A stretch of DNA of 64,000 nucleotides from Eutreptiella sp. 'Long Island Sound 2002' (Eukaryota; Euglenozoa; Euglenophyceae; Eutreptiales; Eutreptiaceae), in NCBI GenBank assembly GCA_964036045.1, contig OZ038381.1, positions 145,771,596 through 145,835,595 of the forward strand, in the 5' to 3' direction. Position 1 is the first letter of the stretch; every line of letters starts with the position of its first letter. The notes below the pieces were generated by a model. It did not search any database and had not been told where the DNA came from. It saw only the letters and a program-made list of their open reading frames with translations. This document shows positions 1 to 11,528 of the stretch, piece by piece. The position numbers and the translations under genes are program-made.

Positions 1-910
1 GTGACACACGCACTACAGGTCCTACACACCCTACAGTGGCACCATCCTGGTGGGCGAGCAGTACTGCAACGGGCTCAAGCCCCCACTCAGGATTACCACT
101 CCTACACTCACGCTGTACTGGGTGGTGTTGAAGATAAAGTCATGGGTCCTAATGACCCTCCTGTGAAGAAGACAAGAGAACACAGCGCTGCTAAGCAACT
201 GTGGCCTAACAGGGATGTCACAACACGTTTCCCTACTAGGGCTTGGAGGGGAGAGGCGCACTGGTGGCGTGCACAGCGTGGATGTCGATGGAGTCGAACT
301 GCCCTCGCCACTCCTGGCTGAGGCGCAGTTAATTGATTGTGGGATCAGCGCCCTTGTTTAGCAGGGCAAGAAAAAAATGAACGCTGCTGCACCAATCACC
401 CTACCTGCTCACCTGTAAAGCAAAGGCCAATGAAGGGATGTTTGCGGCTGAGGAACCAAGCCACACTCCAAGTATTATACGCTTCTCTGTGTGACCTATA
501 ATACGCTGTCCTCAAACACCCCTGTCAAGCAAGCAAGCGTTAAGACACTCCTCAGGTTCTCTTAAAGAACGTACCGAGGAGCCCCTGGGTAACCTAAACA
601 AGGTTTACCGCGCGCATTTCGCGTGGCCTACCCTTTAATGCGTGTGTGAATGCACGAGCACGCACGAGTGGACGCTCTGCCTGTGGCAAACTTCCTAATC
701 TTACACACCATCACGAACCCCACCAGGGGGTGGCCCCACGTGGGCTTACCTACCTTACCTACCGCTGGAGAGTGAAGCAAGGTGAGGAGAAAAGCGTGAC
801 ACAAGCGAAAAACGTCGCTATGCACTTGTGTGTAGGTCTAAGCACCCTAATCTTACCTCTAATCATCTGCAATCTTTCTAATCTATCCCTCTATCGTGTT
901 CTATCGTGCT
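1..910 (+). repeat. Dispersed repeat Z, copy 1
   Basis: No gene is visible. The stretch aligns in inverted orientation with about 35500-36258 continued by 62938-63300. Shared landmarks are the 201-250 hairpin, a run near 400-440 resembling the reverse complement of 35960-36015, and a run near 490-640 resembling the reverse complement of 35740-35920. This copy is uninterrupted across the point where the right-hand copy carries the 26-kb LINE block, so it serves as the empty-site reference. Copies are diverged, so limits are approximate. The nature of Z is unknown. Confidence 0.6.
201..250 (+). repeat. Hairpin repeat h1
   Basis: Stem arms CCTAACAGGG and CCCTACTAGG pair at all ten positions as RNA if G-U wobble is allowed. 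The same structure recurs at 24819, 25133, 31332, 31645, 36145 and 63031 in the other orientation, with changed but still mostly pairing stems. The arm start TGGCCTAACAGGG resembles a tRNA A-box, so a tRNA-derived SINE head is possible. Confidence 0.55.
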
Positions 911-1740
911 ACCAGGCTTGAAAACGACGACAGATGGCGAGCACTGTGCGTCGGGCAAACAGAACGAGCACACCTGCAGTTTATACCTGATTCATTCAAG
1001 TCATATTCTTATTTTTCGAATTCTTGATTTTTGGTTGATTCTGGCATTGTGGGTGGAATCTTTAATCACATCTATTTATGTGTGTCTCGTCATTTTCCTG
1101 TTTACGTGAGACATACGTTTATAATCTCATTATTTCTTCATTTTCCGGCGCTTCGCTAGGAGCCGCTCCTGCGCGCCGCCTTTTTCTGCGTAAGAATTTC
1201 TTGATTTAAAAAATCAAGAGATGACTGCAAATTTTATAAAAATGTGCATCTGATGCACAATTGGATTCTGTCCAGGTGTGTGCCTTCAGAAAAATTCTAG
1301 CCCGTCATTTGACGGATTTAGGTGTTGTCGCTTCGCGCTTGCGTGGATTCGTCCCTCACTCTCCCATTCCTCTGTTGTACAGACCTCCTCGCAAAGCCTC
1401 GTTGAGTAGGCCGCTGTTCTGGCCAAAAAGCAGCAGCAGGAGACTGAACCAGAATCAATACCCCTCCAAGGGGCAATTTTAATTAAAGCAGCGCACCCTT
1501 GCCCCAGTACCAGGACAGGTGTCTCCATCAGGTTCCTTGAGACTTGGGTCGAGCGTCCTATGAGAGTCTGGCGTTGGGCTGTGTTACGCTGCAGCTTGGA
1601 GGGAGGGATGCACATGCATATGGTTTTGGCATGCCCTACTCTAACCCCACCAAGCCACAGGAACCCCGGCAGGGCTAAGAGCGCTGAGTTTTCTGTTGGA
1701 GATTGTCATCAACGATGCGGCAAGAGTCGCTGGCCATGGG
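911..1740. other. AT-richer spacer, no gene seen
   Basis: No supported coding sequence. The only local structure noticed is a 7-bp inverted repeat CTTGATT / AATCAAG at 1200-1218 with a 5-nt loop. Confidence 0.5.
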
Positions 1741-1864
1741 AAAGCGCTCTTTTCCAGTGTTAGGGAAGCTATGGGTATTTTAAAGTAGGTGTGGAAACCA
1801 AGGAAAGGCCAAGAAAAAAATCCCTTTTTCCTGAAAATGCGACAGTGGTGGCCACCACAGCACA

Positions 1865-2645
1865 AGGGGGGAGTAAGAAAAAGTGCTTTTCCAATGCTTT
1901 AGGGTATACTTTAGTTGTATTAGAGGTGCTCCAAGCACTCAGGCATTTTGATCTTAGTATTTGCCCAACCAAAAGGGGTGATAACACATTTTGACCTATG
2001 GAACCAAACACTAAATCAGGATGTGGTGTGGACCCCTTTATCCCCAAGCTATAGACACTAAAACATCTCTTCCTGGGCTGCTGAGGCACTGATATACTGA
2101 AGGCAGAGCCTATAAATTTATCTATGTTTTCTCATGAATTCTTAGCTATCCTAGTGGTATGCACCCTAGGGGGCTGGGGCACCTCTTTTTGAGAGGTCCT
2201 GGGGTCAATACCCAGTCAGCCTAGCTAAGTAGGAATATCCCATGTGACATGGCAGTGACCTCATCGCCACACACCATGCCACCTCAGCACCTATGGGACC
2301 CAAAAACAAAGAGTGCACATCTCCTGAGATGGCACTGTGGATGATAGTGAGCCCTTGGGGCAGTTTTCCAATCAGTTTGTCTCAAACATGTAAAATATTT
2401 CATCCCGAGTTGCAATGTATGCTAATTGCTGTGGTCTATTGTTGATAGTTATTTTTATCTAACTCTTTGTGACTGCAGCCCTTCATGCTTTGATCCTGAC
2501 CTTCTTCTACTTGCTTATCTCTGGCTTGGGTTATCCTGGATTGGCTGTATTTCAACAATAAAACATTTTCCTCATCAAAAACAAGCTGCAGGAACCCTAC
2601 ACCAGCAGCAAGCAGCAGGAGAGGCACAACAAACACACAGTGTTG
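1865..2645 (+). repeat. Repeat S, copy A (inverted partner at 23365-24080)
   Basis: The segment aligns along its length with the reverse complement of 23365-24080. Shared blocks include TTTTGATCTTAGTATT near 1946, a tRNA-like core near 2147-2214, the ATGTGACATGGCAGTGACCTCA block near 2240 and ACTGCAGCCCTTCATG near 2472. No ORF is conserved between copies. It could be a large SINE or a non-autonomous element. Confidence 0.65.
2145..2216 (+). other. tRNA-like SINE head (A and B box candidates)
   Basis: TATCCTAGTGGTATGCACC at 2147-2165 resembles a pol III A-box and TGGGGTCAATACCCA at 2200-2214 resembles a B-box. Spacing of about 50 nt is acceptable for a tRNA with a long variable arm. The inverted copy at 23750-23817 keeps both, with a better B-box (GGGTTCAATGCCC on the minus strand). 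No cloverleaf good enough for a working tRNA was found. Confidence 0.45.
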
Positions 2646-2689
2646 AAATCACTATAAAACTTTCTCCTGTTCACTGAGTCGTGCCTCGA

Positions 2690-2840
2690 AAATGACTGGA
2701 CCGACGACGATGCCAAGTCTGAGGCTTTTGAGTCCGCGTACCAGGCTCTTACTGACCCTGACGACGGGCAGAAGTGGCCGAAGGGGCTTACCAAGGAAGA
2801 TGACCAGCTCTACCGGAATGGTAGGTTGCTAGTACCGGGG
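2690..2840 (+). pseudogene. Gypsy integrase N-terminal fragment
   Basis: Translates to a short stretch matching the segment just before the integrase zinc-binding domain, with a WPKGLTKEDDQLYRNGRLLV-type run. The same segment recurs about 80% identical at 4112-4262, immediately after R1. Differences are partly synonymous, so these may be two gypsy copies, or an old duplication made when R1 inserted. Upstream and downstream parts of the gene are absent here. Confidence 0.65.
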
Positions 2841-4113
2841 TCCCTGAGTACCGGAGGCCTGGGCCCATGCGCCGCGCGCCCCCGGACCGTCACCCGCCCG
2901 CTCCCACAGTGACCTCGGCAAGCCGCGGCGCCAGCCGGCCTGCCAACCTGCCCGCCAGCCGCCCGCCGGTATGCAAGGGCACCCCTCGGACCGCGCCCGG
3001 ACGGAAGCGCACGGACACCAACCGGAGCAGTATGGAGACCACATCCTCCATGGACTGAGCAACGCCGACAAAGCCCGCCTTGGTGCCTGCTCAAGAGCGG
3101 GGGAGGGACGGACCGAGGCAGAGCAACCTCCCGCCCCCCGCGCCCCGGGGCCCCCCAACCACGCCCCGGAGGGGGGGCGGCAAACGGACCTCCCCCCCAC
3201 CCCCCAGGAGCCGGACCGCCCCGGACGCACAGGCCCGCCCAGGAGGGGGCGCACGGCCCAGAGCCAGGCACGGGGAGGACGGGCCCGGTCCACCCCCCCC
3301 GAGCGAACTAGACGGAGCACGGGACCGGGGCAGGAAATGCTCAGGGGCACAAACCGCATGGAACCGGCCCTACCGGCGCCCTACCTTGGAACCACGCGTG
3401 GTGCGCACGCCACACCGACCCGGGGAGGGGGGGAGGGCGCGGACGCCACGGGAGCGCGAGCGCACAGACACGCAAAGGGCACGCGGCGCGGACCTGAGGG
3501 GCGATCGGACCGAGCCCGCGGAACGCACAGACCGCATGGAATTGCGTACCGGCAGGCGACGAGAAGGGATACCCGCAAGGGACGAACCACCACACGCACC
3601 GCGGCGAACGCGGGGGAAGGGGAGGGGGCACGCGAGGGACGTCGGAACCGGCAGCGGCCCCAACACCCCGGACCTGCCGCGAGCGCCGCGCACACATGAC
3701 CAGGCACTGCACCTGCCAACGCAGTAGTAGCACACAGTGCCACGCACCAGCCCCACGGCTAGGCAGCCTCTGCCCCAGCCCAAGGGGGTCCCACTGGCGA
3801 CAAGCCAGTAGCACGGGCCCGGCGACGCCAGCACCCCGGGCGGCCAAGCATTAGGGGGGCGGCGTGGTGGGTAAGCGCCGTAACCATGGTTGCTAAGTGA
3901 CGCACTGACCGGGGAGTGCCGAAATGGGGAAGCCGGGGAGGGACAGGGCTCCGAGCCCCGTGAACCCGGGGGACCCCGCCACCTGGCGGGAGGTGAGTCA
4001 TGAAGGGCCACCCACCAGGTCCCGGTGGGGAGGATATCACCTGGCCCGACCAGGTGGCCCTCCGCAGCGAAAAAGCGCCTAGTACCGGAAACGTCAACAC
4101 TCAAACCTCAAAC
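2838..4113 (+). mobile_element. R-family GC-rich retroposon, copy R1
   Basis: A GC-rich block lying between two partial copies of the same gypsy integrase segment. Its last 500 bp closely resemble the ends of R2 (to 19794) and R3 (minus strand, from 25397). The 3' end carries a hairpin at 4039-4055 and a tail of TCAAAC-type repeats (4094-4113), features usual for non-LTR retroposons. The overlapping long frames on both strands are composition artefacts with no recognisable domain. R1 is shorter than R3, so it is probably 5'-truncated. Confidence 0.6.
4039..4055 (+). repeat. Conserved 3' hairpin of R1
   Basis: ACCTGG-CCCGA-CCAGGT. The same hairpin occurs at 19713-19729 in R2 (loop CTCAA) and, one pair shorter, on the minus strand at 25457-25473 in R3. 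Loops vary while stems hold. It sits about 40-55 bp before the tail, where LINE/SINE RT-recognition hairpins usually lie. Confidence 0.6.
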
Positions 4114-5603
4114 CAAGATGACTGGACTGACGACTTTGCTAAGTCTGAGGCTTTTGACTCCCAGCACCGGGCTCTCACTGACCCTGAGTTCGGGCAGAAG
4201 TGGCCGAAGGGGCTCAGCGAGGAGGATGACAAGCTCTACCGCAACGGTAGGTTGCTAGTACCGGAGTCGCGAATGCTTGAGCTGTGTGAAGCTTGGTACC
4301 ACCACATGATGCACCCAAGGGTTAAGAAGCAAGCCCTTGACATGCAGCGCCGGTTCGAAATCGATAAGATGGGCCTCTACAATGCCATCAAGCAGGTCAA
4401 GAAGGGTTGTTCGGTCTGTCAGGATTGCAATCCTGACAATCAGAATGTCCGGGGAGAAGCCCAATGGACGCCAATTCCTGACCAGCCCATGCAGAGTGTG
4501 GCCATGGATGTCTTCTCCATGCCCGACCCTCATATCGGAACAGAAGTTTTCGATTGTGTGGTCCTGTGTGTGGACCGACACAGCGGCTAAATTGTGGCTG
4601 TCCCGGCGCGCCAAAAGGTGCTGCTAGCCAAGGAACTGGCAGTCATGATAATTTGTCGTTGGCTGACCGTCTTCGGCGTCCCCTGCACCATTTGCAGCGA
4701 CCGTGGACCCCAGTTCACTGGCGGCTGGTTTAAGGTCATGTGTTCCCTCATGGGGATACGGCACGCCAAGATCGTCGCCTATCTCAGCCGGTCCAATGGC
4801 CGAGCTGAAGTGGCCGGAAGGCAGCTGTTCGAGAAGCTGCGCTAAATCCACCTCAGGAACAAGCGCCGCAACTGGTTTGAGGAGATGTGGCCGGCTCTCA
4901 AGGCGCAGCATGAAACCCCTACGCCGGGTGGGTTGTCGCCACACCAGATTCTTTTCGGCAGGGATCCCCTGTGTCGGGGACTCCGCTTGTCAGGTGAAAG
5001 CATGGCCATGGATGCCAAGGATTTCTTCGAAAGGCAACAGACCAGGGCGCGGAAGATTCACCAGCAGGTTGACAAGGAGCACGCTGTGCGAGCCAAGCCG
5101 CGCATAAGTTCAGGCCGGGTGACCCGGTATGGGTACTGAGACCCCGGCCTACGGGCACTCACCGCACAAAAACCTGGTTCACACCCGGAGAGGTGGCTCG
5201 CAGGATTGATGAGGACTCCTACCGCATCAAGGTGGGCCCTGGACAGTTCAGGGAACGACATGAAAGTCAACTTCGTGCCCGTGAGCCTGATGTTCGTGGG
5301 AAACATGTGTCCCTGGACTACACCGCCCATGAGGCCCACTCGCACGACGACTATGCTGAGCAGGACGACTATACCATCGAGAAGAACCTGGCACAGCGTC
5401 GGAGTGCCTTGGCGCCTGGAGGGGTGGAGTTCAAGGTGCGCTGGAGAGGCTATGGGCCCTCCCATGACACCTGGGAATCCGTCTCTTCCTTTGTGCTGCG
5501 GATTACCACCCCTTTTATGGAGTATGTCCGCAGGCACAAGACAAAGATCCAGGTCTCTGACTTGGAGGCCCTGACCCGGGCGATTGAAGCCAGTGGCGAC
5601 TGA
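4112..5603 (+). pseudogene. Ty3/gypsy integrase-chromodomain pseudogene
   Basis: Encodes the C-terminal part of a gypsy polyprotein: zinc-binding HHCC (HHMMHP near 4300, CSVCQDC near 4410), the DDE core (AMDVFSMP near 4505, CSDRGPQF near 4695, SNGRAEVAGR near 4795), and a C-terminal chromodomain near 5375-5500 (FKVRWRGYG then TWES). Breaks: TAA at 4588, TAA at 4843, TGA at 5137, and a frame change before 5193. It is related to, but clearly diverged from, the element at 37196-50408: it lacks that element's Lys-rich insert in the integrase core. RT and upstream regions are missing. Confidence 0.85.
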
Positions 5604-6610
5604 TCTCCGCCCTGAGCTCTCCCCTGATTGGGCAGATTGAGCACAAGTCTTTCAGGTCGTCAGTACGTCCCTTGCTTGCTTGCTCTCTCCCAGTTCTGGT
5701 GCAATGTCATTTCAAGTCGAGCAGCCCCCTAATCAGGTGGTTTGACACAGCGGTTGCGTGTGGCTCAGACCTCTGCGTGATGCCCACCTCCCGAAGCCGA
5801 CTTCGGCGGACATTGTTCGGCTCCCTCTATCTCTATCATGGTTGAGTAGTAGTGGTTGACCCCCCACTGCTGAATCCATGGGAAACCAGGTGGGACCACA
5901 TTCCATGCCGAGACCAGAGACCCGTGCAGATGGCCACACCCCCGCTTGATGAATCCGGTGGAAACCAGGCGGATGGGTGGCCTACGGCCACCGTCCCCAC
6001 TGGAACTAGTTGTATGTCACCCCCCCTCCTGATGCATCAGTAGGAAGCCAGGTGGGGCGACTGACCCCTTCATTTTTCTCAGCTCTGGAGGCTTTGAAGC
6101 CCATACGACGTTGCGCAACGGGTGTCGCCGCCATGGACACCGTGAATGTGTGTGTGATCTGGTGCCATGTCATACTCAGGCACCCATATCGTGGGTAAGT
6201 GTGTGTGAGTTGCTGGCCTGCGGGCAATTTTCTCCCCAACTCCCCCTGATGACGCCTTATCCTGACGGGGGCATGGTTTGGTGCCCCCTACGGAGTGTGT
6301 TTACATGCCTTTTGACCTGTGCTATGTCAGTGCCCTACCTCCAGGATGCGTGTCATTCCCTACTATCTTGCCTTTGAAACGCTGTTTTGACATGTTTTCT
6401 CATACATCATACCTCAGCGACCCCGGAGGCTGTGCATCACTCTGTGGATTGCCATGTACATGCCCACACGGTCCCGCTGTACCACTACAGAGCCACCGAT
6501 GGTCCCCATCAGGGACTCGAATCGACATACGGAGGCGACCACGATCTCCGTGCACATTCCATTACATATGGTCCGGTTGTACCAGTACTTAAGTACAGAT
6601 TGTGCTTGTG
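5604..6610 (+). other. 3' region and probable LTR remnant after the gypsy pseudogene
   Basis: No gene. The part near 6190-6330 resembles 52840-52950 (a GACGGGGGCATGGTTTGGTG-like run, then GTGTTTACA), and the latter continues into a block also found at 19796-19900. These look like pieces of one LTR family, but I cannot set the ends. Confidence 0.4.
5855..6085 (+). repeat. Degenerate ~78-bp tandem repeat, 3 units
   Basis: Three units each contain a C-run, a CTGATGAATCC-like block, a GGAAACCAGGTGG-like block and a spacer. They start near 5861, 5940 and 6017. Divergence between units is high. Confidence 0.55.
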
Positions 6611-6648
6611 ATACCGTGTGTCCGTGATTAATCACGGACACACGGTAT
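6611..6648. repeat. Perfect 38-bp palindrome
   Basis: The 19-nt arm ATACCGTGTGTCCGTGATT is followed directly, without a loop, by its exact reverse complement. Symmetry stops at both ends. It lies between the gypsy-derived region and the start of the decayed LINE. A palindrome this long and perfect is unexpected by chance. Confidence 0.9.
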
Positions 6649-6812
6649 GTGCCTGTGGCTGAGATCGTGAAGGCGCCAGGCTGAAAGCCCAGTTGCCTGC
6701 AGTCAACTCCAAGGACAACGCCAAGGCAGCGAAGCCGGAAGTGTGGCCAGCGGCGGCGCACTCCGCCGACCTAGAGCTCCAACTGGCGGTCCCGACCATG
6801 GTGTACCACTAG

Positions 6813-7484
6813 CTACAAGCCTTCCACGACCTGTGGTGGAGGGCTAGGCCCGACCGCCAAACCAGCGCCACGCACTGGCAAGAGTGGCTGCAAGCAGACG
6901 CGCTACGCGACGCCATCTGGAGTCTCGGACCCGCGCCCGCGACACGAGCCCTCGATGTGGCGGCCCGGGGCCGCGCTTTGGCGCCACACACGGTTCCACT
7001 GGCCAACCTGCCTTTCGACCCAGCACCGGAGGGCGCCATCTGAAAGTCGGTGCCGCTCCCCCCGGCACGGGGGGCCACGGAGCCAACCAAATGCCCCCTG
7101 TGTGCAGACAAGTACTACATATGCGGGGCGATGCTGGAACACCTGGCGTGGCACGCAGTGCACGCCGCCGCCCCGGTGGACGACAAGGAGGCGGCCTCCC
7201 ACATCCTACAAGGGAGGGCACGGAGGTCCCCGTGGCACGCCCCGTACGCCCGGCGCTCCCCGCCCCAGGCGGCTTGCCACGCAGAAGGCGAGGAGGAGGC
7301 ACCCGGAGCGGCCCCGGGGGCTGGCGGTGCAGCCCAACAAGGATCCATCCCCGCGGGACTGGCCCCCGTGGCCCCCCTGTGGGCCCCGCTGGGAGCGGGC
7401 TCCCCACACCCCATGGCCCCGGCACACCCAGGAGACCTGGCTTCTACGGCGGACCCGGCGGCAGTGCCGATGCGGGACAGCTGA
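6813..7484 (+). pseudogene. LINE N-terminal region with C2H2 zinc finger
   Basis: In one frame from 6813 a coding-like sequence runs into TGA at 7041, continues in frame, and encodes CPLC...HLAWH near 7089-7160, which fits C-x2-C-x12-H-x3-H exactly. It ends at TGA 7482. N-terminal C2H2 fingers that bind nucleic acid are known in several LINE clades. The frame is the same as that of the APE domain downstream, so both belong to one decayed ORF. Confidence 0.6.
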
Positions 7485-8992
7485 CTTTAGGAGGACACGG
7501 CGGACGACGCCACATGGCTCCTCTGATGGAACCTGCGCAAAGGCCTCGTCCCGCCAGACCGGTCCCTCCGGGACACGCTCCGGCGGCGCCGGGGGCCGGC
7601 GGCCTGTACCGACAAGGAGCACCTCATCACCGGCATGCTACCCCGGGAGGGGGGCTTTGACATCATGCTCCAGGAAACAGGGATCACCACCCGGGCGCAG
7701 GAGATGCACGTGGCCGCGGCGCTCCGGGCCAAGAGGTACACCCCCTCCTTCAGCAGCCGGCTGGCGGAAACAGGAGCCACCTCCACCTCGAGAGGGTGAG
7801 GCCTCCTCACCGCGCTCAGCAGCAAGTACGTGGCGGAGCACGAGGTGCTCAGCTTCACGGAAATTGTCCCCGGGAAGGCCGCGGCCTTGGAGATCCGCAC
7901 GGACGGGGGGGGGCTCACCCTCATCAACATCCACGGACCGCAGGCGGGCTGCTCCCCATGGGCAGGGCGGGCGGCGTTCTGGGCCGACATACAAATGTAT
8001 GCCACGGCGCGCAGCCTCCGTGCCACACACCCGTTGGTCATCGCCGGCGACACCAACGTCTACATGGATGCCGCCACCAACCCGACCACGGAGCACTTCC
8101 GAACGCGCTGGAAGGCGTGCGTTTTCCGGAGGGCCACGGCGGGTGGCGCGGAGGACATGACCCCCACGCTCCACCCGTCCCGGCACAGGGTGGACACCTT
8201 CTTGGTCAACGAGCCCCTCCTGCCGTGGTCCCCGCGGGAAAGCGTCTGGGCCCGCGGCATGGCACACCCTCAGGTGGTCGGGTTGGACCACCTCCCGGTT
8301 CGCCTGGCCCTGCCAGGCCTCCTCAACGCGGCAGGGCACGCGACGATGCCCACCCCCTACAGCCACACGGAGGGCCGCCTCCCCCCGTACGACGCCGAGG
8401 CCGCGCCCGTCCGACGCTGCCTGTGGGCAGCGGTCACCGCCGCGCAGGATGAGCCCTCTTTGGCGCCCTGGCTGGGCCCCGCAGAGCAGCAAGCCTACGG
8501 GTCCATGCCCACGGCCGCAGTGGACAAGGTGTTCGAACACCTCCACGCGGCGCATGACGCCCTGGCGCGGGTAGTGGGACGCCGGCAGCCGTCCCCGGCA
8601 GAGACGGACCTGGCAGGAGGGGACCCCCCTGAGAGTGGGAAACAGCTCCAGGCGGTGGTCCTCCGCTACGACACCCTGGCAGCGTGCGCGCCGGCGGCGT
8701 GCCAGGCGTACGCGGCACGGCAAGGCATCCGGTCCGAGGCGGCGCTCCGGCTCACGGAGGAGCTGCGGGGTGCGTCGCCTGGGTTCCACCCAGCCACGCA
8801 CGGCCAGCTACAGGAGGAGCTGGAAAGGCAAGCGGCCGCCCTCGAAGAGGACATCCGCCAATTGCGCACGCTCTTGGCGGCTGACCGCACGCGAGCCATC
8901 AAAGAATTCTGGCGCCGCCACGCCCAGGACATCGCCCAACGGTGGAAAGCCGTGCGTGGGGCCATAGAGGTACAGGCTCCGAGCTACAGGCT
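7485..8992 (+). pseudogene. LINE APE-type endonuclease domain (decayed)
   Basis: Same frame as the zinc finger. Motifs in order: a WNLRKG start near 7527, the catalytic Glu motif DIMLQET at 7659-7679, NIHGPQAG near 7926, AGDTNVYMD near 8043, SRHRVDTFLVN near 8179 and GLDHLPVRL near 8280. These match the exonuclease-endonuclease-phosphatase fold that nicks target DNA for LINE insertion. In-frame stops at 7488 (TAG), 7524 (TGA) and 7798 (TGA) disable it. A helical, charged linker follows to about 8990. The RT domain expected next is absent. Confidence 0.85.
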
Positions 8993-8994
8993 CA

Positions 8995-11383
8995 GTGACG
9001 CAACACGTCGCCCCCTTCATCGCCAACGACTCCGACACCGCGCGCCACCTGGACCACATCACGGTCCAGGTCGCGAAGGACAGGGCGCGATACGCCTTCG
9101 ACGCCTCGGGGGACAGCCTGCAGGATGACCGGACCCTGGGACTCACGCAAGTGCCAACGCGGTGCCAACAGGCAGCAATGGCCCTCGTGGGCACACTCGC
9201 CCACCACCGCTCGACCTCCGTGCGCGCCAGGGTCACCAGGATGTTTTGGGAAATCGCCGGCGTGCACGGAATATGCCCCAAAGTGCACTACCCCGTCCCT
9301 GAATTCGCAACCCTGGCGGGGGCCGACTGGGTCCACCGCATACCCCGGGCCCTGGCCGCCCTAGGAGTGGGACCCCATCGCGTGCCCCAGGGCGGCCCAC
9401 GTCCAACTACAATCCCCACCCGGCCGCATCGTCACGCTGCGCACCGCCAAGCTACGACACCGCGACACGTGCCGCTTGATGGTGCCACACAGGACACCGT
9501 GGCATGGGCACCACGGGCCGCGCCACCCCTTCCCCGACAACGACGACCTGTGGCCGACGGCGGTGCGGGAATGCCTCAACCAGTGCGCCGATGAATACGT
9601 GCACTATTGCCGCCGCAAGCAGGAGCCCACCAACCACCCCGGGTGGCGCGACGCTTTGGTGCACCTCTTCCACACCACCGGCACGCGGGACCCCCGCCTG
9701 CGGCTCGTCCACCCCACCAGGGCTAAGAAGGACGCCCACACTGGCCCACGGGTGACCCCGGACGGCCTGCACCTTCACGTCTGGGGTTACCGCCCTCGGG
9801 GCAGCCTGTCCCCCCCCACGCAAGGAGCGGCATACCACCCAACGGCGGCCCTTCTGTACATCCTCCGCGATGTAATCGCGGACGCTGAGCACCAAGAGCC
9901 TAACGCGGATGTGGCGTGGCCCGAGGCCCTGTGCCCACGGCCCCACGCGCGGACGCCGATGTTGTTGGTGACTACGGTCGACCAATGCACCCGAGGGACG
10001 GAGCAAGCGCAGCTCCAGACCGAATCGGTGACCGTGCAGGTGGGAGCAGGCCAGCCCAGGCCCCGCGGGCTCCCCGGCAGCACTGCCCTGCTGGTAGCTA
10101 CGAAGGTGCCGCACGTCCCACACATGGCACTGCACGCGCTGGAGAACCCACCGGAGGACAAGGGACACCTGGTGGTACACCAGCGCGGAGGCCGGGTGTG
10201 GCTCAGCGAACATGTGACGGCGCTCCGGTCCCTGGCAAGCACGATCGCTGGAGCAGAGGTCCGACTACACGACCACCCGGCGGTCCACCCCTGCGACACC
10301 AGGGTGCTGAGCATGGACCAACTGACCCCCAGCCACGCCGGCGTCCGGTGGCACTCCGCCGACCTCAACGCGGGGTGGCTCAGCCCCACCGGGTACTACT
10401 GGATCCCTGAGGCCTGGGGCCACACCTCTTCCGATGCGTCGGGGGGCGGACCCTGCAAGCACGCCACCAGCGTCGCTCTCGCCGCCGACCTCACTCACAC
10501 GTGGGCGGTGGCCATCTGGGGCACGTTGCCCGACGGAGAGGGGGTGGCCGCCTCCCTCCCCCTACAATACGGCGCCCACCGGCCATGGGTCCACACAATG
10601 GACGCCGAAGTCATCCTCCACCTCCTGCGACACGCGGATCGCGAGCGGACTACAGGAGTCCCCGCAGGCACGGCGAAGGTAAACAACCAGATGCCCCTGC
10701 GATGGCTCCGGGACGGCCTGCACGCGCGAGGGCAACACGCCGAGCACCGGTTTCCGTATGCCCGAGCCACCTGCCACCACAGCGACGCCCTACTACACAA
10801 GGCAGACTGGGCAGCGTCCCAAGACACTGCCCTACAGAACAGGCCCCGGGGCCCCAGCCACGCCCAGCTCATTGTCGCCGGTGATGACGGCCACCTCGAC
10901 CTACGGCCCCCCACGTTGCGAACGCTCGGCACGATCGCGCAGCGGACACAGGCGGACCATGCGCTGAGGCACCGAGGGCAAACACCTCTGGGCGCGGCCC
11001 ACGCCACAGCCTATGTCCACGCCGGGGACCTCACCGCGACGGCCACCAACCACCGGGCGCTGCGGGCCAGGGACGGTCACACGCCGGTGCAACGCAGGCT
11101 CCGCGTCCGGAAGGAGCGGCTGTCCGGCATCGCCATCCTCCCGCAGCCGTGCCTCCTCTGCGGCGGCCAGGAGGAGACCCCGGTGCACATGCACGTGGGG
11201 TGCGCCCACTCACGGCTCCTCTTGCCCCACTACCGCCAGGCGGTGCAAGAGGCGCCCCACCACCTCCCGCCCGGGGACAAGGCTCTATGGGTGGCCTCGT
11301 GGCCCTCTGCGGGCGCCGCATGGACGAAAGTCTTCTGCTCTGGGCTGGTGCCCGAAGCGGCAGAGGCACAGCCCGCGCCATAG
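8995..11383 (+). pseudogene. LINE post-RT region, RNase H and C-terminal CCHC finger
   Basis: The frame changes near 8992, and a post-RT-like segment follows (a VAKDRARYAF run near 9077). Another frame change near 9366 leads into an open frame ending at TAG/TGA 11383. That frame carries RNase H-like pieces (SDASGGG near 10437, MDAEVIL near 10600, HKADWAAS near 10798) and a C-terminal zinc motif CLLCGG...HMHVGC at 11150-11210, spaced C-x2-C-x8-H-x4-C as in R1/I-type LINEs. No YxDD catalytic RT motif lies between APE and RNase H, so about 1.5 kb of RT has been lost. Confidence 0.75.
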
Positions 11384-11528
11384 CCCGCTACGCACCGCCG
11401 GGAGAAACCTCCGTAGACGATTTCCTCCACCACATGCTCCGACTGGGGGATTTCGCGTGGGAGCTTCGTAATCACCGGCTGGAGGAACTCCTCCACGAGC
11501 CCCTAGGCGCGGCGGCCCGGGTGCACCG

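Noticed and set aside
2838-4113. Protein-coding genes in R1 (242- and 215-codon frames)
   Set aside because: Both strands and several frames are open; Arg/Pro/Gly composition follows from GC content and R2/R3 do not conserve a frame.
5861-6060. Hammerhead ribozyme, from CTGATGA...GAAA-like words in the 78-bp repeats
   Set aside because: Only 8 nt separate the two motifs and they do not form a proper stem II; conserved core bases vary among the three units.
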